64,000 nt of DNA from Flavobacterium petrolei. Its GTDB lineage: Bacteria; Bacteroidota; Bacteroidia; Flavobacteriales; Flavobacteriaceae. Below are positions 17,660 through 26,736 of this stretch, piece after piece. The DNA lies in assembly GCF_003314435.2 (NCBI RefSeq), contig NZ_QNVY02000003.1, positions 124,001-188,000 on the forward strand, given 5' to 3'. The notes beneath the pieces are model-generated. The model made no database searches and was not told the DNA's origin. It worked only from the letters and a program-made list of their open reading frames with translations. The translations under genes and the position numbers were made by a program. Numbering within the stretch: position 1 is the first letter of the stretch; each line of letters begins with the position of its first letter.

Positions 17660-18433
17660 ATGTCTAAACTTGCCGCTCAAGATAAATTTTTAGATTTATC
17701 AGATTATGGAAGAACTTTTGGAAAATTTCTCGCCAATCAATTAAAAAATACCCGTTTTACACCCATACATGTCACGCTACTTTTTGGTGTTTCCGGTCTG
17801 ATAGCCATTTATTATATTCTTGAAGGATCGTACTTTTTAGCTGGTTTTTTCATCTTGCTGAAATCTGTAATCGACGCTGCCGATGGCGAACTGGCTCGTA
17901 TAAAAAACACGCCTTCCTACACCGGAAGATACTTGGACAGCGTATTCGATATCATCCTGAATTTTCTATTTTTAATGACCATTTGTTATGTCTCAAAAAC
18001 ATCATTTTGGCTTACTGTTTTGGCCTTTATTGGTATTCAATTACAAGGTACTTTATACAATTATTACTATGTGATTTTAAGAAATAAGTCCGTTGGCGGA
18101 GATACCACAAGTAAAATTTTTGAATACAAATCACCAAGAGCTTTACCTGGAGAAACGCAAAAATCCGTCGACATTTTGTTTCGCATTTACACCGTCGTTT
18201 ATGGCACGTTTGATAAGATAATTCACCTTCTGGATAAAGATGCTTACAAAGTAAAAACCTTTCCAAACTGGTTTATGACTTTGGTTTCTATTTACGGTTT
18301 AGGCTTTCAATTACTAATTATTGCAATCATGTTACCATCAGGTCTAATCGATTATATCATCCCTTTTTTCATTCTCTTCACAGTATTGATTTTTGTACTA
18401 ATTTGCATTCGAAAGACGTTTTTTAAGGTGTAA
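17660..18433 (+). CDS. CDP-alcohol phosphatidyltransferase family protein
   Basis: A 257-residue inner-membrane enzyme that joins a CDP-linked lipid or alcohol to a second alcohol. The complete family signature DGx2ARx8Gx3Dx3D is present in the segment from DGELARIKN to DSVFD (residues about 75-97), with all metal-binding Asp residues. Six or so transmembrane helices surround it. Whether it makes a phospholipid (PG or PI type) or an inositol-type polar lipid is not visible. It follows ctaA on the same strand without a clear promoter box. Confidence 0.87.
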   Translation: MSKLAAQDKFLDLSDYGRTFGKFLANQLKNTRFTPIHVTLLFGVSGLIAIYYILEGSYFLAGFFILLKSVIDAADGELARIKNTPSYTGRYLDSVFDIILNFLFLMTICYVSKTSFWLTVLAFIGIQLQGTLYNYYYVILRNKSVGGDTTSKIFEYKSPRALPGETQKSVDILFRIYTVVYGTFDKIIHLLDKDAYKVKTFPNWFMTLVSIYGLGFQLLIIAIMLPSGLIDYIIPFFILFTVLIFVLICIRKTFFKV

Positions 18434-18670
18434 ATTAATCATAGAGAATATCTATATCGAAAACACAGATTTCACATTACCATTGCGTTATAATTATATA
18501 CTTGTAGTTATAATTTAACATCTATTTCAATTTAATAAATTTCCTCAAAACGCATTAAACAACACTTTTTATAGGAATTATACAAGAGATTCACAGAATT
18601 ATATAACAATCAAACAGCTAAAAATTATCAAATTTGTAAAGAACAAATAGTAATTTAAAACTTAGATATT

Positions 18671-18853
18671 ATGCCAAATTCAAAAGAGATTGAAGGAAAC
18701 TGGAATGAGTTGAAAGGAAAACTTAAACAGAAATTTGCCGATTTGACGGATGATGATTTGCTATACGAAGAAGGAAAAGAAGATGAAATGTGGGGTAAAT
18801 TACAACAAAAATTAGGCAAGACAGAAAAAGAAATTAAATCATTATTTGATTAA
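18671..18853 (+). CDS. CsbD family stress protein
   Basis: A 60-residue hydrophilic protein of the CsbD family, small proteins induced in general stress in other bacteria but without known biochemical activity. The typical start is visible: [20 protein letters not shown], then a DDD/EGKEDE acidic stretch and [13 protein letters not shown]. It is preceded by a 237-bp AT-rich intergenic region in which no standard TAnnTTTG box was found. That would fit use of an alternative sigma factor, but this is inference. A long hairpin follows. Confidence 0.88.
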   Translation: MPNSKEIEGNWNELKGKLKQKFADLTDDDLLYEEGKEDEMWGKLQQKLGKTEKEIKSLFD

Positions 18854-18875
18854 TTTCTAAATCTTAAAGGTATTT

Positions 18876-18948
18876 AAACTGTTTCAATTGTTAGAGTCAA
18901 AAATTTCCTTTTAGGATTTTTTGAGTCACATTTGAAACAGTTTTTTTT
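18876..18948. terminator. Bidirectional terminator between csbD and the LytTR regulator gene
   Basis: Arms AAACTGTTTCAA (18876-18887) and its complement ending in GAAACAGTTT (18932-18943) enclose a second imperfect stem (TCAAAAA with TTTTTGA), with eight T on the plus strand after the 3' arm. It lies 22 bp after csbD and 10 bp before the convergent LytTR gene end. Confidence 0.75.
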
Positions 18949-18957
18949 GTTTTAAAA

Positions 18958-19725
18958 CTACCCAATCCACGTCTTAAAATCGGATACTTTTTCTCTGCTT
19001 ACAATCACATCTTCTTCTTTAAAAGAGGGCAAAATAACTTTCAAACGAGAGTTGCTGTACAACACGATTTCCTTAATTGCTTTCAGCGGAATTATAAATT
19101 TTCTACTAATTCGAAAGAAATCTACAGGATCTAGTTCCTGTTCCAAAAGTTCCAAAGTACATTCGATTAAATAATTTCTATTGTCAAAAGTATGCAAATA
19201 GGTTCCTTTATTTTCGCTAAAAAAACATTCGATTTCATCTATTGAAATCACTTTCAAATGTTGGCCTATTTTTACCGTAAATCGTTTTTTATAATTTTTC
19301 TCAAACGGATTGGTCAACATCTTTTTAATCTGCTCAAAATCCATCCCGAAGTCTCGGGAGTTGGTTTCTTGTTTTGGTAAACGCGCCTTAAATTTAGAGA
19401 CGGCAACCTCTAAATCATCCTCATCAATAGGTTTTAAAAGATAATCGATGCTGTTCAATTTGAAAGCACGAAGCGCATATTCATCATAAGCAGTCGTGAA
19501 AATTACAGCGCTCTTAATTTCAACTTTTTCAAAAATTTCAAATGACAACCCATCCGACAACTGAATGTCCAGAAAAATCAAATCCGGATGTTCATTTTTT
19601 GAAAACCAATCTAATGCTTCTTCCACGGAATGCAACATCACTCCTACTTCAATATCTAGTTTTTCCAGTTTTCTTTGCAGTAATCTGGCAGCTGGTTTTT
19701 CATCTTCTATAATTATTGTTTTCAT
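18958..19725 (-). CDS. LytTR-family response regulator
   Basis: A 255-residue two-component regulator. The receiver domain (residues 1-120) has IIEDEKPAARLL, the phospho-acceptor strand DLIFLDIQLSDG, TTAYDEYALRAF and the lysine of DYLLKPI. After a linker, the LytTR DNA-binding domain spans about residues 150-255 with SIDEIECFFSENKGTYLHT and FFRISRKFIIPLKAI. The partner is the LytS-type histidine kinase three genes upstream, with two small 2TM genes between. Such pairs usually regulate envelope genes; the target is unknown. Confidence 0.93.
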   Translation of the reverse strand: MKTIIIEDEKPAARLLQRKLEKLDIEVGVMLHSVEEALDWFSKNEHPDLIFLDIQLSDGLSFEIFEKVEIKSAVIFTTAYDEYALRAFKLNSIDYLLKPIDEDDLEVAVSKFKARLPKQETNSRDFGMDFEQIKKMLTNPFEKNYKKRFTVKIGQHLKVISIDEIECFFSENKGTYLHTFDNRNYLIECTLELLEQELDPVDFFRISRKFIIPLKAIKEIVLYSNSRLKVILPSFKEEDVIVSREKVSDFKTWIG

Positions 19726-19822
19726 TTTTTAAGTTAGAGGTTAGAAAATAGAGAATGGAAGTTAAAAGTTTTACTGAATACTAAAAAAACTGATTTCGAA
19801 GCTTCGGGATGAACATTTATCC

Positions 19823-20179
19823 TTATTCCCATTTTTCACTTTTTTCTTTCTCCATCAACTCCTTGATTTTTTTCTCTTCCCAGTTTCTTCCAAAAATCCA
19901 ATTAGGCAAGAAAACAGAAAATCCGTGCGCAACAATTCCTATTCCCCAAAAGAATGCCGTAAAGAAATTCTCAATTTTGAAATAGCTTTCTCCCAGATCC
20001 AAATCTCTAATATTGATAAACACAATCAATATATTTACAGCTACATACACTATTAAATGCGTATAAAAACCTTTCAATCGCTTTACTTCCTGTTGAGCGG
20101 CAGCGTACTTATCTTCCGGCTGAAATTCTCCAAACCCAGAATTATAATTTCTTTTCATTTCGATGTTATTATGTGACAT
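19823..20179 (-). CDS. 2TM domain protein
   Basis: A 118-residue small membrane protein with the Bacteroidota 2TM domain: a helical lead-in AAAQQEVKRLKGFYTHLIVY, two transmembrane helices, and a C-terminal motif NWEEKKIKELMEKE that is shared by all three 2TM copies in this cluster. The role is unknown. It is the last 2TM gene before the LytTR regulator gene (97-bp gap) and probably works with the kinase, which itself ends in the same domain. Confidence 0.85.
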   Translation of the reverse strand: MSHNNIEMKRNYNSGFGEFQPEDKYAAAQQEVKRLKGFYTHLIVYVAVNILIVFINIRDLDLGESYFKIENFFTAFFWGIGIVAHGFSVFLPNWIFGRNWEEKKIKELMEKEKSEKWE

Positions 20180-20225
20180 TTATTTTTTAAAAAAGTACTT
20201 CAATTGTAATAGAAAAATTGTGATT

Positions 20226-20531
20226 TTATGTCCAAGTATCTTTTCTCTTATTTTCTTTTTCCATAAACTCCTTAATTTTTTGTTCTTCCCAATCTTTACC
20301 AAAAAAAGGCATATAGTTAAAGACTTTCATACCATGAAAAATCACTCCAATTCCCCATCCTAACATTGGCCAAAAAAACCATAAATGCTCCGGAGATGTT
20401 ACTAAATTTATGATTAGCAAAGCAATATTAAAGACAATATAGGCTGTCAAGTTCCCGTAGAAGCCTTTAATTTCTTCCACTTGTTTTTTCGCTTGAAAAT
20501 AGCGATCTTCATTTTGATAAGTATTTTCCAT
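20226..20531 (-). CDS. 2TM domain protein
   Basis: A 101-residue paralogue of the adjacent 2TM gene, with YFQAKKQVEEIKGFYGNLTAY, two hydrophobic helices near residues 27-70 and the C-terminal DWEEQKIKEFMEKENK. It lies 44 bp downstream of the kinase gene and 46 bp upstream of the next 2TM gene on one strand, so all belong to one operon. A membrane partner or modulator of the kinase is a reasonable guess but is not shown by the sequence. Confidence 0.85.
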   Translation of the reverse strand: MENTYQNEDRYFQAKKQVEEIKGFYGNLTAYIVFNIALLIINLVTSPEHLWFFWPMLGWGIGVIFHGMKVFNYMPFFGKDWEEQKIKEFMEKENKRKDTWT

Positions 20532-20575
20532 GATTTTGTATTTAAATTTTTCTTACGTTTAAAATGTTTTAATTC

Positions 20576-21937
20576 CTATTTCCAAGTTTGTTTCTGCTGA
20601 TCTTTACGCAAAATTTCTTGAATTTTTCTCTCTTCCCAATTGGAACTGTAACCAAAAACTTTGAAAGCATGCATCGTTAATCCAAATCCCCATCCGGCTG
20701 CAGAAAACCAAAACCATTGAAAATGTGGTGAAAAAGTTAAATTGATATAAATCAAAAACGGAATAACACAACAGTAAGAAATCAAGTTTGCGTAAAAACC
20801 TTTCAGCTCATCCACTCTTTTTTTGGCCCTGTAATATGCGGTATTTTCATTGGTGTTTAAGGTTGTTTCCATAACAGTTATTTGTTTTGTTAGAATAGGT
20901 ATTTTAACCGTAAATGTTTGTTCATTTTGAGCAATCAGGACTTTTCTATTCGTGATGATTCCATATCTGTTGATTATGTTTTGCAAACCAACACCTTGAC
21001 GCTCCTGCAAAACTTCTTTCTTTTGATAATCGTTTTGAACGGCCAGATAATCGCCTTCCACGTAAATCCGGATATGCAATGGTCTTTGCTCACTAACCAC
21101 ATTATGCTTCACCGTATTTTCCAATAAAAGCTGTAAAGAAAGCGGTACGACTTTGGCTTCAGCCGAAATTGTAGTTGTTGGTAATTCATAAAATAAGCTG
21201 TTTTCAAAACGCATTTTCAATAAATTCATATACGTTTTGGCGAAAGCCAGTTCTTCATCTACCGAAACCAATTCTTTATCTTTTTGTTCCAAAACATATC
21301 GGTAAATCTTGGATAATGAAGTCGTAAATCGTTGTGCATTTTCCGGATTTTCTTCAATCAGGGAACTCAGAACATTTAAACTATTAAAAAGGAAATGAGG
21401 ATCAATTTGATTTTTTAAACTCTCGAATTTCGCGTTAGCTGTTCCTGCAATAATTTTCTGTTCTTTTACTTTGTTCTCATTATAAGCTTTGTAAAATGAA
21501 ATAGTGTAAATGGATAATGTGACAAAAAAAGTGATGATTATTGACCCTAAATAACTTGAAGGTTTTTCGTTGGCCAAGAAATAATCAAAAGAATTTTTAT
21601 TATACACCACTACTTCAAATACGTGCATTAAAAAAATCACTAATAATGAAACTAAAAACGAACCTATAAATCCCAGCGTTAGTCTTTTTACCGAAAATTT
21701 ATCTTCAAAATAAGAGTCTAATTTCCAAAAAAGAAACATGTTTGCAGCGTATAAAGAAAAAGTATACATCATTGTGAATAAAAAATTTACTAACAATCTT
21801 TTACCAAAATAAATTTCACTTCCCATTATCACATTGACTAATTGAATCACAGCAAAAATAATAAGTGTCAATTTTATCGCTCTTTGAAGTTCTTTGTATA
21901 TTCTGCTCATTTTATTTTGATATTTATTCTGATGCAA
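20576..21937 (-). CDS. LytS-type histidine kinase with C-terminal 2TM domain
   Basis: A 453-residue membrane kinase. Residues 20-160 hold about four transmembrane helices. A His_kinase domain follows, with the phospho-acceptor in KNQIDPHFLFNSLNVLSSLI near residue 185. The ATP-binding part shows LLLENTVKHN and GVGLQNIINRYGI, ending near residue 355. Residues 360-453 form a complete 2TM domain (AYYRAKKRVDELKGFY, two helices, NWEERKIQEILRKDQ). An ATG at the junction (VMETTLN) suggests the 2TM part was once a separate overlapping gene. The first codon could be 21937 or 21910. It presumably phosphorylates the LytTR regulator downstream. Confidence 0.88.
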   Translation of the reverse strand: MHQNKYQNKMSRIYKELQRAIKLTLIIFAVIQLVNVIMGSEIYFGKRLLVNFLFTMMYTFSLYAANMFLFWKLDSYFEDKFSVKRLTLGFIGSFLVSLLVIFLMHVFEVVVYNKNSFDYFLANEKPSSYLGSIIITFFVTLSIYTISFYKAYNENKVKEQKIIAGTANAKFESLKNQIDPHFLFNSLNVLSSLIEENPENAQRFTTSLSKIYRYVLEQKDKELVSVDEELAFAKTYMNLLKMRFENSLFYELPTTTISAEAKVVPLSLQLLLENTVKHNVVSEQRPLHIRIYVEGDYLAVQNDYQKKEVLQERQGVGLQNIINRYGIITNRKVLIAQNEQTFTVKIPILTKQITVMETTLNTNENTAYYRAKKRVDELKGFYANLISYCCVIPFLIYINLTFSPHFQWFWFSAAGWGFGLTMHAFKVFGYSSNWEERKIQEILRKDQQKQTWK

Positions 21938-21974
21938 TTCAGAAAAAGTTTCTGTCTTTTTTCTTCCAATTCTC

Positions 21975-22595
21975 CTATTTACAATTTTTCTGTGCTGCTA
22001 AAGCTCTATCTAATCCCCACTTTGGAGAAAAAGGTGTTTCCGGTTTAAAAGTAGCAAAAAGTCCAATAGCTTTTTCAATTTGGGCACACATCGGTTTAGT
22101 ATCAGTTCCCCAAAATTGCGCACCACCAATTTCAAATTCGGCTTTACCAAAAACAACTCTTGGATTTTCTGGAGCAATTGCCTGTGCTTTTCCGTATAAT
22201 TCCATCACCGTTCCGGATAATTTTTGTCCGTTTGTCATTGGGTCAAAAGCAATCCAAGCGGTATGAATCATCGCTTGCATCACCAATAATTCGGCATTAT
22301 TTGGATTTTTATCCATTTCTATATCCAATGATTTTTGTGCTTTCGAAAGTAATAAATTCATTTGATCTTTGTCCTTTGTTCTGAAAGCAGTTGTCGTATT
22401 TACTAATGCCACGTAATAATTAGGCAACCAACTTGTTTTTTCTGCAGCAGCAATTCTTTCAAATAAATCCGAAGCTTCGGTGTTCTTTCCTTCGCCCCAT
22501 AACTGGAACGCTTTTCCCATTCCTTGCTCAAATTGCCCTTGAGCAGATACTAAACTACAGATAAAAAATACGATTGTGGTGATAACTTTTGTCAT
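21975..22595 (-). CDS. Secreted TPR-like protein of unknown function
   Basis: A 206-residue protein with an N-terminal signal peptide ending near VSAQGQ. It is followed by helical repeats resembling tetratricopeptide units (GKAFQLWGEGKNTEASDLFE and LYGKAQAIAPENPRVVFGKA) and ends in a conserved-looking DRALAAQKNCK. It is probably periplasmic and may bind protein. It lies 37 bp upstream of the kinase gene on the same strand and 184 bp downstream of the TonB-dependent receptor gene, which suggests an envelope role. No specific function is recognised. Confidence 0.75.
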   Translation of the reverse strand: MTKVITTIVFFICSLVSAQGQFEQGMGKAFQLWGEGKNTEASDLFERIAAAEKTSWLPNYYVALVNTTTAFRTKDKDQMNLLLSKAQKSLDIEMDKNPNNAELLVMQAMIHTAWIAFDPMTNGQKLSGTVMELYGKAQAIAPENPRVVFGKAEFEIGGAQFWGTDTKPMCAQIEKAIGLFATFKPETPFSPKWGLDRALAAQKNCK

Positions 22596-22779
22596 GATTT
22601 CTTGGTTTTAAATGGTTATTTTTTTGATGATTGAAACGTTGTGTTATTTATACTTCAAAAGTATCTCGGTTTCTATTGGTTTAAAATTTAAAAATACTGA
22701 ACTGTCAATTTTGATGGATGAATTGTGATTGGACTTGAATTTCAAATATTTTCATTGCTATTGAAATTGAAATTGTCAT

Positions 22780-24984
22780 TTACAAATTCCTCAACTGATT
22801 GTCTTTTTTATCATTGCTGATGGTCCAAAAGAACCCTACGAAGAAAAAACGATCGGCTGTAGGAATAATTTCTTTTCTGTTGTAAAAGCCTGTATTGTCT
22901 GGATTGTTAGCATATTCGTATCCAAAGACATTCTGAGAACCTAAAACATTAGAAACTGAGAAGTATAAAATCTTTTGTTGACTCAATAAATACGCCCAAT
23001 TAAAACTCAAACTGTTGTACGATTTAGTTTTTCCATTCATGAATTTTGTTTCATTTGGATTGTTGTAAGGACGCCCAGAACTGTATGAATTCGTGAAGCC
23101 TATCTGTGATTTCCAGTCATTTATCCAGTATTTAGTAACGATTGACAAACTGTGATCCGCAACAAAACTTGGCGTCACTTGAGAACTGAAATTTTTATAA
23201 TCTCTCTCCGTATCGATGTACGAATAGGAAACCCAATATTCTAAGTTTTTGATTGATTTTCCGTCTCTCCAAAACAAATCCAAACCTTTCGCATAACCCG
23301 AACCGGAATTATCATAAACCGAATTATAAACTGCCATTTGAGTGTCGAATTTCACTAAATCGCGATAGTCTTTGTAATAGGTTTCTGCACGAAACGTTTT
23401 TCCGTTTTTATTATATTGAAAATTCAAAATGTAATGTGATGCCTTTTCACTTTCAAACTGATTGTTGCTAGAATACTTGATATATTCGGCATTTGGAGTT
23501 TGAGTAAAATCGCCATAAGCGAATGAAAACTGACTGTTTTTAGCCATTTTATACGCAAATGAAATTCGGGGTGAAATAGCAGTTTCGTCAAGCAAATCAT
23601 TATTTGAAGCCCTTATTCCAACTTTTGCAGCCCATTTTTTAGAGAAGAAAATATCAGCTTCGGTATAAATAGCTGCTATGTTCGAATCATACCCATTGGT
23701 GAAAACCGAACCTGAATTTTCGTTGAAATCTTCATTGAATTGGGTCACAAAATAATCCGCTCCAAAGGATATTTTCACTCTTTCTGAAAAGCTTTTTCTT
23801 AATTTTAATTTTAAATGAGCAGCATTTTCATCATTCGCCACTTTATCTGAATCTAAATTTATTTTGTTGTTGCTGTAACCATAACTCAATCCAGAAGTAA
23901 TTTGCCAATTGTTCCCAAAAACGCCTTTGTAAGACGAATTAAAATAGAAATTATTGTTATTCAAATTAACTCTGATTTTCTCCGCTGAATTGATACTTTC
24001 CTGATTAATATCAAATTTTGAAGAGTCAAAAGCAGCGTAAACTTTCAAAATCCCATTATTGAAGTTATAGCGATACACCGTTTCTCCTGACAACGATTGG
24101 AAAGGACTATTCCAATCCACGTTTTGAGGAATTGCTGCTTGATACGGTGCTAAATTCAAGTAATTCGCATTGACGCTCAACGAACTTTTTTTCCATTTTT
24201 GAGTATTTCCAATTCCTAAACCAACGGTCATTAATGATATTTCGGTTTTATTTTGGTCTGGCTCATCTTGGGTGTTCAATAACAACACACTAGATAATGC
24301 TTCGCCATATTCCGCGGAATAACCACCTGTAGAAAAAGACATTCCACTAAACAAAAAAGGAGAAAATCGGCCTCTTGTAGGTACGTTATTTGTACTTGCT
24401 CCATACGGTTGCGCTACCCGAATCCCATCTACAAAGGTTTGCGTTTCATTGGCCTCGCCACCACGAACAAATAATCTTCCGTCCTCGCCTACCGTTTGTG
24501 TTCCCGGCAACGTTTGCAAAGCCGCAATAATATTCCCCGCAGAACCAGCTGTAGTTACAATATCTAATGGTTTCAAAACAGAAACTCTGGCTTTGTCACC
24601 GGCTTCTAATGTTCCGGCCGTAATAACGACTGCATCAAGCGATGTCACACTTTCTCGTAATTTGATGGTTTTATTTTGGAAATTAGCCACATCAATCACT
24701 GTTTTAGAAGTTTCATAAATCAGGAAACTCACCACCAAAGTTTGATTTCCTTTTACAGTAGTCGTAAAACTAAAATTCCCTGTTTCATTACTGGAAGCGC
24801 CATCATAAGTTCCTTCTATAAAAACATTAGCGCCAGCGACAGGTTTTCCTTTTTCATCTACCACTTTCCCTGAAATTGTATTTTGTGAAAAAATAGTCAG
24901 GCTGAATAATAAAATAGCAAAAGTGAAAATCGATTTAAGGCTTCTTTTCGAATGATTTGATAGTTGAATAAATGTTGGTTTCAT
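22780..24984 (-). CDS. TonB-dependent outer-membrane receptor with CarboxypepD_reg-like domain
   Basis: A 734-residue outer-membrane transporter. The signal peptide (residues about 15-34) ends at IFSQ. A carboxypeptidase-like regulatory domain follows (TISGKVVDEKGKPVAGANVF, residues 36-115), then the plug domain (AGSAGNIIAALQTLPGTQTV and RLFVRGGEANETQTFVDGIR, near 145-190), and then a long beta-barrel. It would import an unidentified ligand using TonB energy. No SusD partner is adjacent, so a typical polysaccharide locus is unlikely. The downstream TPR and two-component genes lie on the same strand. Confidence 0.92.
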   Translation of the reverse strand: MKPTFIQLSNHSKRSLKSIFTFAILLFSLTIFSQNTISGKVVDEKGKPVAGANVFIEGTYDGASSNETGNFSFTTTVKGNQTLVVSFLIYETSKTVIDVANFQNKTIKLRESVTSLDAVVITAGTLEAGDKARVSVLKPLDIVTTAGSAGNIIAALQTLPGTQTVGEDGRLFVRGGEANETQTFVDGIRVAQPYGASTNNVPTRGRFSPFLFSGMSFSTGGYSAEYGEALSSVLLLNTQDEPDQNKTEISLMTVGLGIGNTQKWKKSSLSVNANYLNLAPYQAAIPQNVDWNSPFQSLSGETVYRYNFNNGILKVYAAFDSSKFDINQESINSAEKIRVNLNNNNFYFNSSYKGVFGNNWQITSGLSYGYSNNKINLDSDKVANDENAAHLKLKLRKSFSERVKISFGADYFVTQFNEDFNENSGSVFTNGYDSNIAAIYTEADIFFSKKWAAKVGIRASNNDLLDETAISPRISFAYKMAKNSQFSFAYGDFTQTPNAEYIKYSSNNQFESEKASHYILNFQYNKNGKTFRAETYYKDYRDLVKFDTQMAVYNSVYDNSGSGYAKGLDLFWRDGKSIKNLEYWVSYSYIDTERDYKNFSSQVTPSFVADHSLSIVTKYWINDWKSQIGFTNSYSSGRPYNNPNETKFMNGKTKSYNSLSFNWAYLLSQQKILYFSVSNVLGSQNVFGYEYANNPDNTGFYNRKEIIPTADRFFFVGFFWTISNDKKDNQLRNL

Positions 24985-25133
24985 GTTGTTTAATTTTGAT
25001 GAAGCAAATATCTACCGCAAAAATGACAACCAGAAAAAGTTTGTACTGAACTGTTGAAATTATAGGATGAGTTGCTTTAATCAATACATTTTGATTTTGA
25101 AATCATGCATTTTTTATTTTATTATGAAAACCT

Positions 25134-25141
25134 TAAATTTG
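25134..25141 (+). promoter_or_regulatory. -7 box of the YciI-like gene
   Basis: TAAATTTG lies 22 bp before the ATG at 25164 and matches TAnnTTTG. No TTG occurs at the expected -33 distance, so support is partial. Confidence 0.45.
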
Positions 25142-25163
25142 TGTATATTCAAATTCTGAAAAA

Positions 25164-25622
25164 ATGAAAAAATCAATCTTATTTCTTCTATTATTCTCTT
25201 TTAATTCAGTTATATTTTCTCAAGAAACGGAATCAGCATTTGATGAAAAACTGGCAAAATCGCTGAATGCAGATGATTACGGAATGAAGCAATATGTTTT
25301 TTGTTTATTAAAAACAGGAAGCAATACAACCGCAACTAAAGAAGAAACCAAAAAATTATTTGAGGGACACATGGCTAATATTAATCTATTAGCAAAAGAA
25401 GGGAAACTGGTTGTGGCAGGTCCTTTCATAAAAAACGAAAGAAATTACAGAGGTATTTATATTTTTAACGCCAGCAGTATTGAAGAAGCTAAATCATTTG
25501 TGGCGACAGATCCTGCGGTACAATCGAAACTTCTGGAAGCAGAATTAACGCTTTGGTATGGAAGTGCCGCTTTACAAGAAACACTGAAAATTCATGATAA
25601 AATAGCCAAAACTAAAATCTGA
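25164..25622 (+). CDS. Secreted YciI-like protein
   Basis: A 152-residue protein with a signal peptide (residues 1-20, ending VIFSQ) followed by a YCII-related ferredoxin-like domain: KQYVFCLLKTGSN, the helix KKLFEGHMANINLLAKEGKLVVAGPF and IYIFNASSIEEAKSFVATDPAV. Cytoplasmic YciI proteins are small enzymes or binding proteins of unclear role; an exported form is common in Flavobacteria. The following acetyltransferase gene begins 41 bp after the stop on the same strand. Confidence 0.82.
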   Translation: MKKSILFLLLFSFNSVIFSQETESAFDEKLAKSLNADDYGMKQYVFCLLKTGSNTTATKEETKKLFEGHMANINLLAKEGKLVVAGPFIKNERNYRGIYIFNASSIEEAKSFVATDPAVQSKLLEAELTLWYGSAALQETLKIHDKIAKTKI

Positions 25623-25663
25623 AAGCACAAATAAATAATTGAATTGCATAAATTAAAAAAACT

Positions 25664-26221
25664 ATGATAACCGAAAAAGAAAAAATGATTGCTGGAGAAT
25701 ATTATTTGGCAGGCGATCCTGTTTTAGTAAAAGACAGACGAAAATCTAAAAATTTACTCCATCGATTAAATGTTACCGAGTATCGAGTAACCAAAAAAGC
25801 ACGTGAAATTCTAAAAGAACTGATTCCTAATGCAGGAGTAAATCTTTATATTGAACCGCCATTTTTTTGCGATTACGGCTACAATATCAGTTGTGGCGAA
25901 AATGTTTATTTCAATGTAAACTGTGTCGTTTTGGATTGTGCCAAAGTAACTATAGGTTCCAATGTCTTTTTTGCTCCGGGCGTTCAATTGTACACCGCCA
26001 CACATCCGCTGGATGCTGAACTGAGGAAAACGTTGGAGAATGCATTGCCAATAACCATTGGCGATGATTGCTGGATTGGCGGAAATTCCGTTATTTGTCC
26101 AGGAATCACTATTGGAAATGGTTGTGTTATTGGCGCAGGATCTGTAGTTACAAAAGACATTCCTGACAATTCATTGGCAGTAGGAAATCCTGCAAAAGTG
26201 ATTCGGAAATTGAATGAATAA
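25664..26221 (+). CDS. Maltose/galactoside O-acetyltransferase family protein
   Basis: A 185-residue left-handed beta-helix acyltransferase. The N-terminal Mac domain (MITEKEKMIAGEYYLAGDPV) and the hexapeptide coil are visible. The catalytic His lies in YTATHPLDAELRK near residue 110, and the coenzyme A-binding turns are in DDCWIGGNSVICPGITIG and AGSVVTKDIPDNSLAVGNPA. It acetylates the 6-hydroxyl of a sugar such as maltose or a galactoside; in this setting it may detoxify sugars or modify surface glycans. The length is normal for the family. Confidence 0.92.
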   Translation: MITEKEKMIAGEYYLAGDPVLVKDRRKSKNLLHRLNVTEYRVTKKAREILKELIPNAGVNLYIEPPFFCDYGYNISCGENVYFNVNCVVLDCAKVTIGSNVFFAPGVQLYTATHPLDAELRKTLENALPITIGDDCWIGGNSVICPGITIGNGCVIGAGSVVTKDIPDNSLAVGNPAKVIRKLNE

Positions 26222-26260
26222 TGAATATTGGAATTACAATTTCTCAAAAATAAATTTTCC

Positions 26261-26268
26261 TATCTTTG
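26261..26268 (+). promoter_or_regulatory. -7 box of the small secreted protein gene
   Basis: TATCTTTG lies 24 bp before the ATG at 26293, matching TAnnTTTG. The -33 element is not clear. Confidence 0.5.
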
Positions 26269-26292
26269 TTATAACAACTTAAACAAATCATA

Positions 26293-26688
26293 ATGAAACA
26301 TCTTAAAACATTTCTAGTCTTGGCACTTATCGTTGTCGCAAACTCAGTTTCGGCACAATCCACTTTTGAGAAGTGGCCTGCCATAAAAGAATTTCACGAA
26401 GTAATGTCGCAAACTTTCCATCCGGCAGAAGAAGGAAATTTGGCTCCAATAAAAGCACGTTCGGAAGAAATGATGAACAAAGCAGCGATGTTATTAAAAT
26501 CAGATATTCCAACAGAATTTAGAACTGATGCTATTTTAGCTTCAGCGGAACGATTACAAATTAAAAGCAAAGCGCTTCACAAATTAGTAAAGTCTAATGG
26601 ATCTGATGCCGCAATTGTAAAATCAATTACTGACTTACACGACACTTTCCATGAAATTGTGGGACTTTGTTCCGATGCAAAAAAATAA
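26293..26688 (+). CDS. Small secreted helical protein of unknown function
   Basis: A 131-residue protein with a clear signal peptide (residues 1-22, ending SVSAQ) and an alpha-helical body rich in Lys, Glu and Ala. The motif VMSQTFHPAEEGNLAPIKAR, a second histidine pair region DLHDTFHEIVGLC and a C-terminal Cys are the distinctive parts. The four His and one Cys might bind metal or heme, which is only a guess. No characterised family was recognised. It has its own promoter box and terminator and so is a single-gene transcript. Confidence 0.75.
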   Translation: MKHLKTFLVLALIVVANSVSAQSTFEKWPAIKEFHEVMSQTFHPAEEGNLAPIKARSEEMMNKAAMLLKSDIPTEFRTDAILASAERLQIKSKALHKLVKSNGSDAAIVKSITDLHDTFHEIVGLCSDAKK

Positions 26689-26694
26689 AAACCC

Positions 26695-26720
26695 AAAGCC
26701 TAATCATCCGATTAGGCTTT
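26695..26720 (+). terminator. Terminator of the small secreted protein gene
   Basis: Ten-bp arms AAAGCCTAAT and ATTAGGCTTT with a 6-nt loop start 7 bp after the stop codon and are followed by a short pyrimidine-rich run. Confidence 0.75.
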
Positions 26721-26736
26721 CTTCATTATAGTACAA

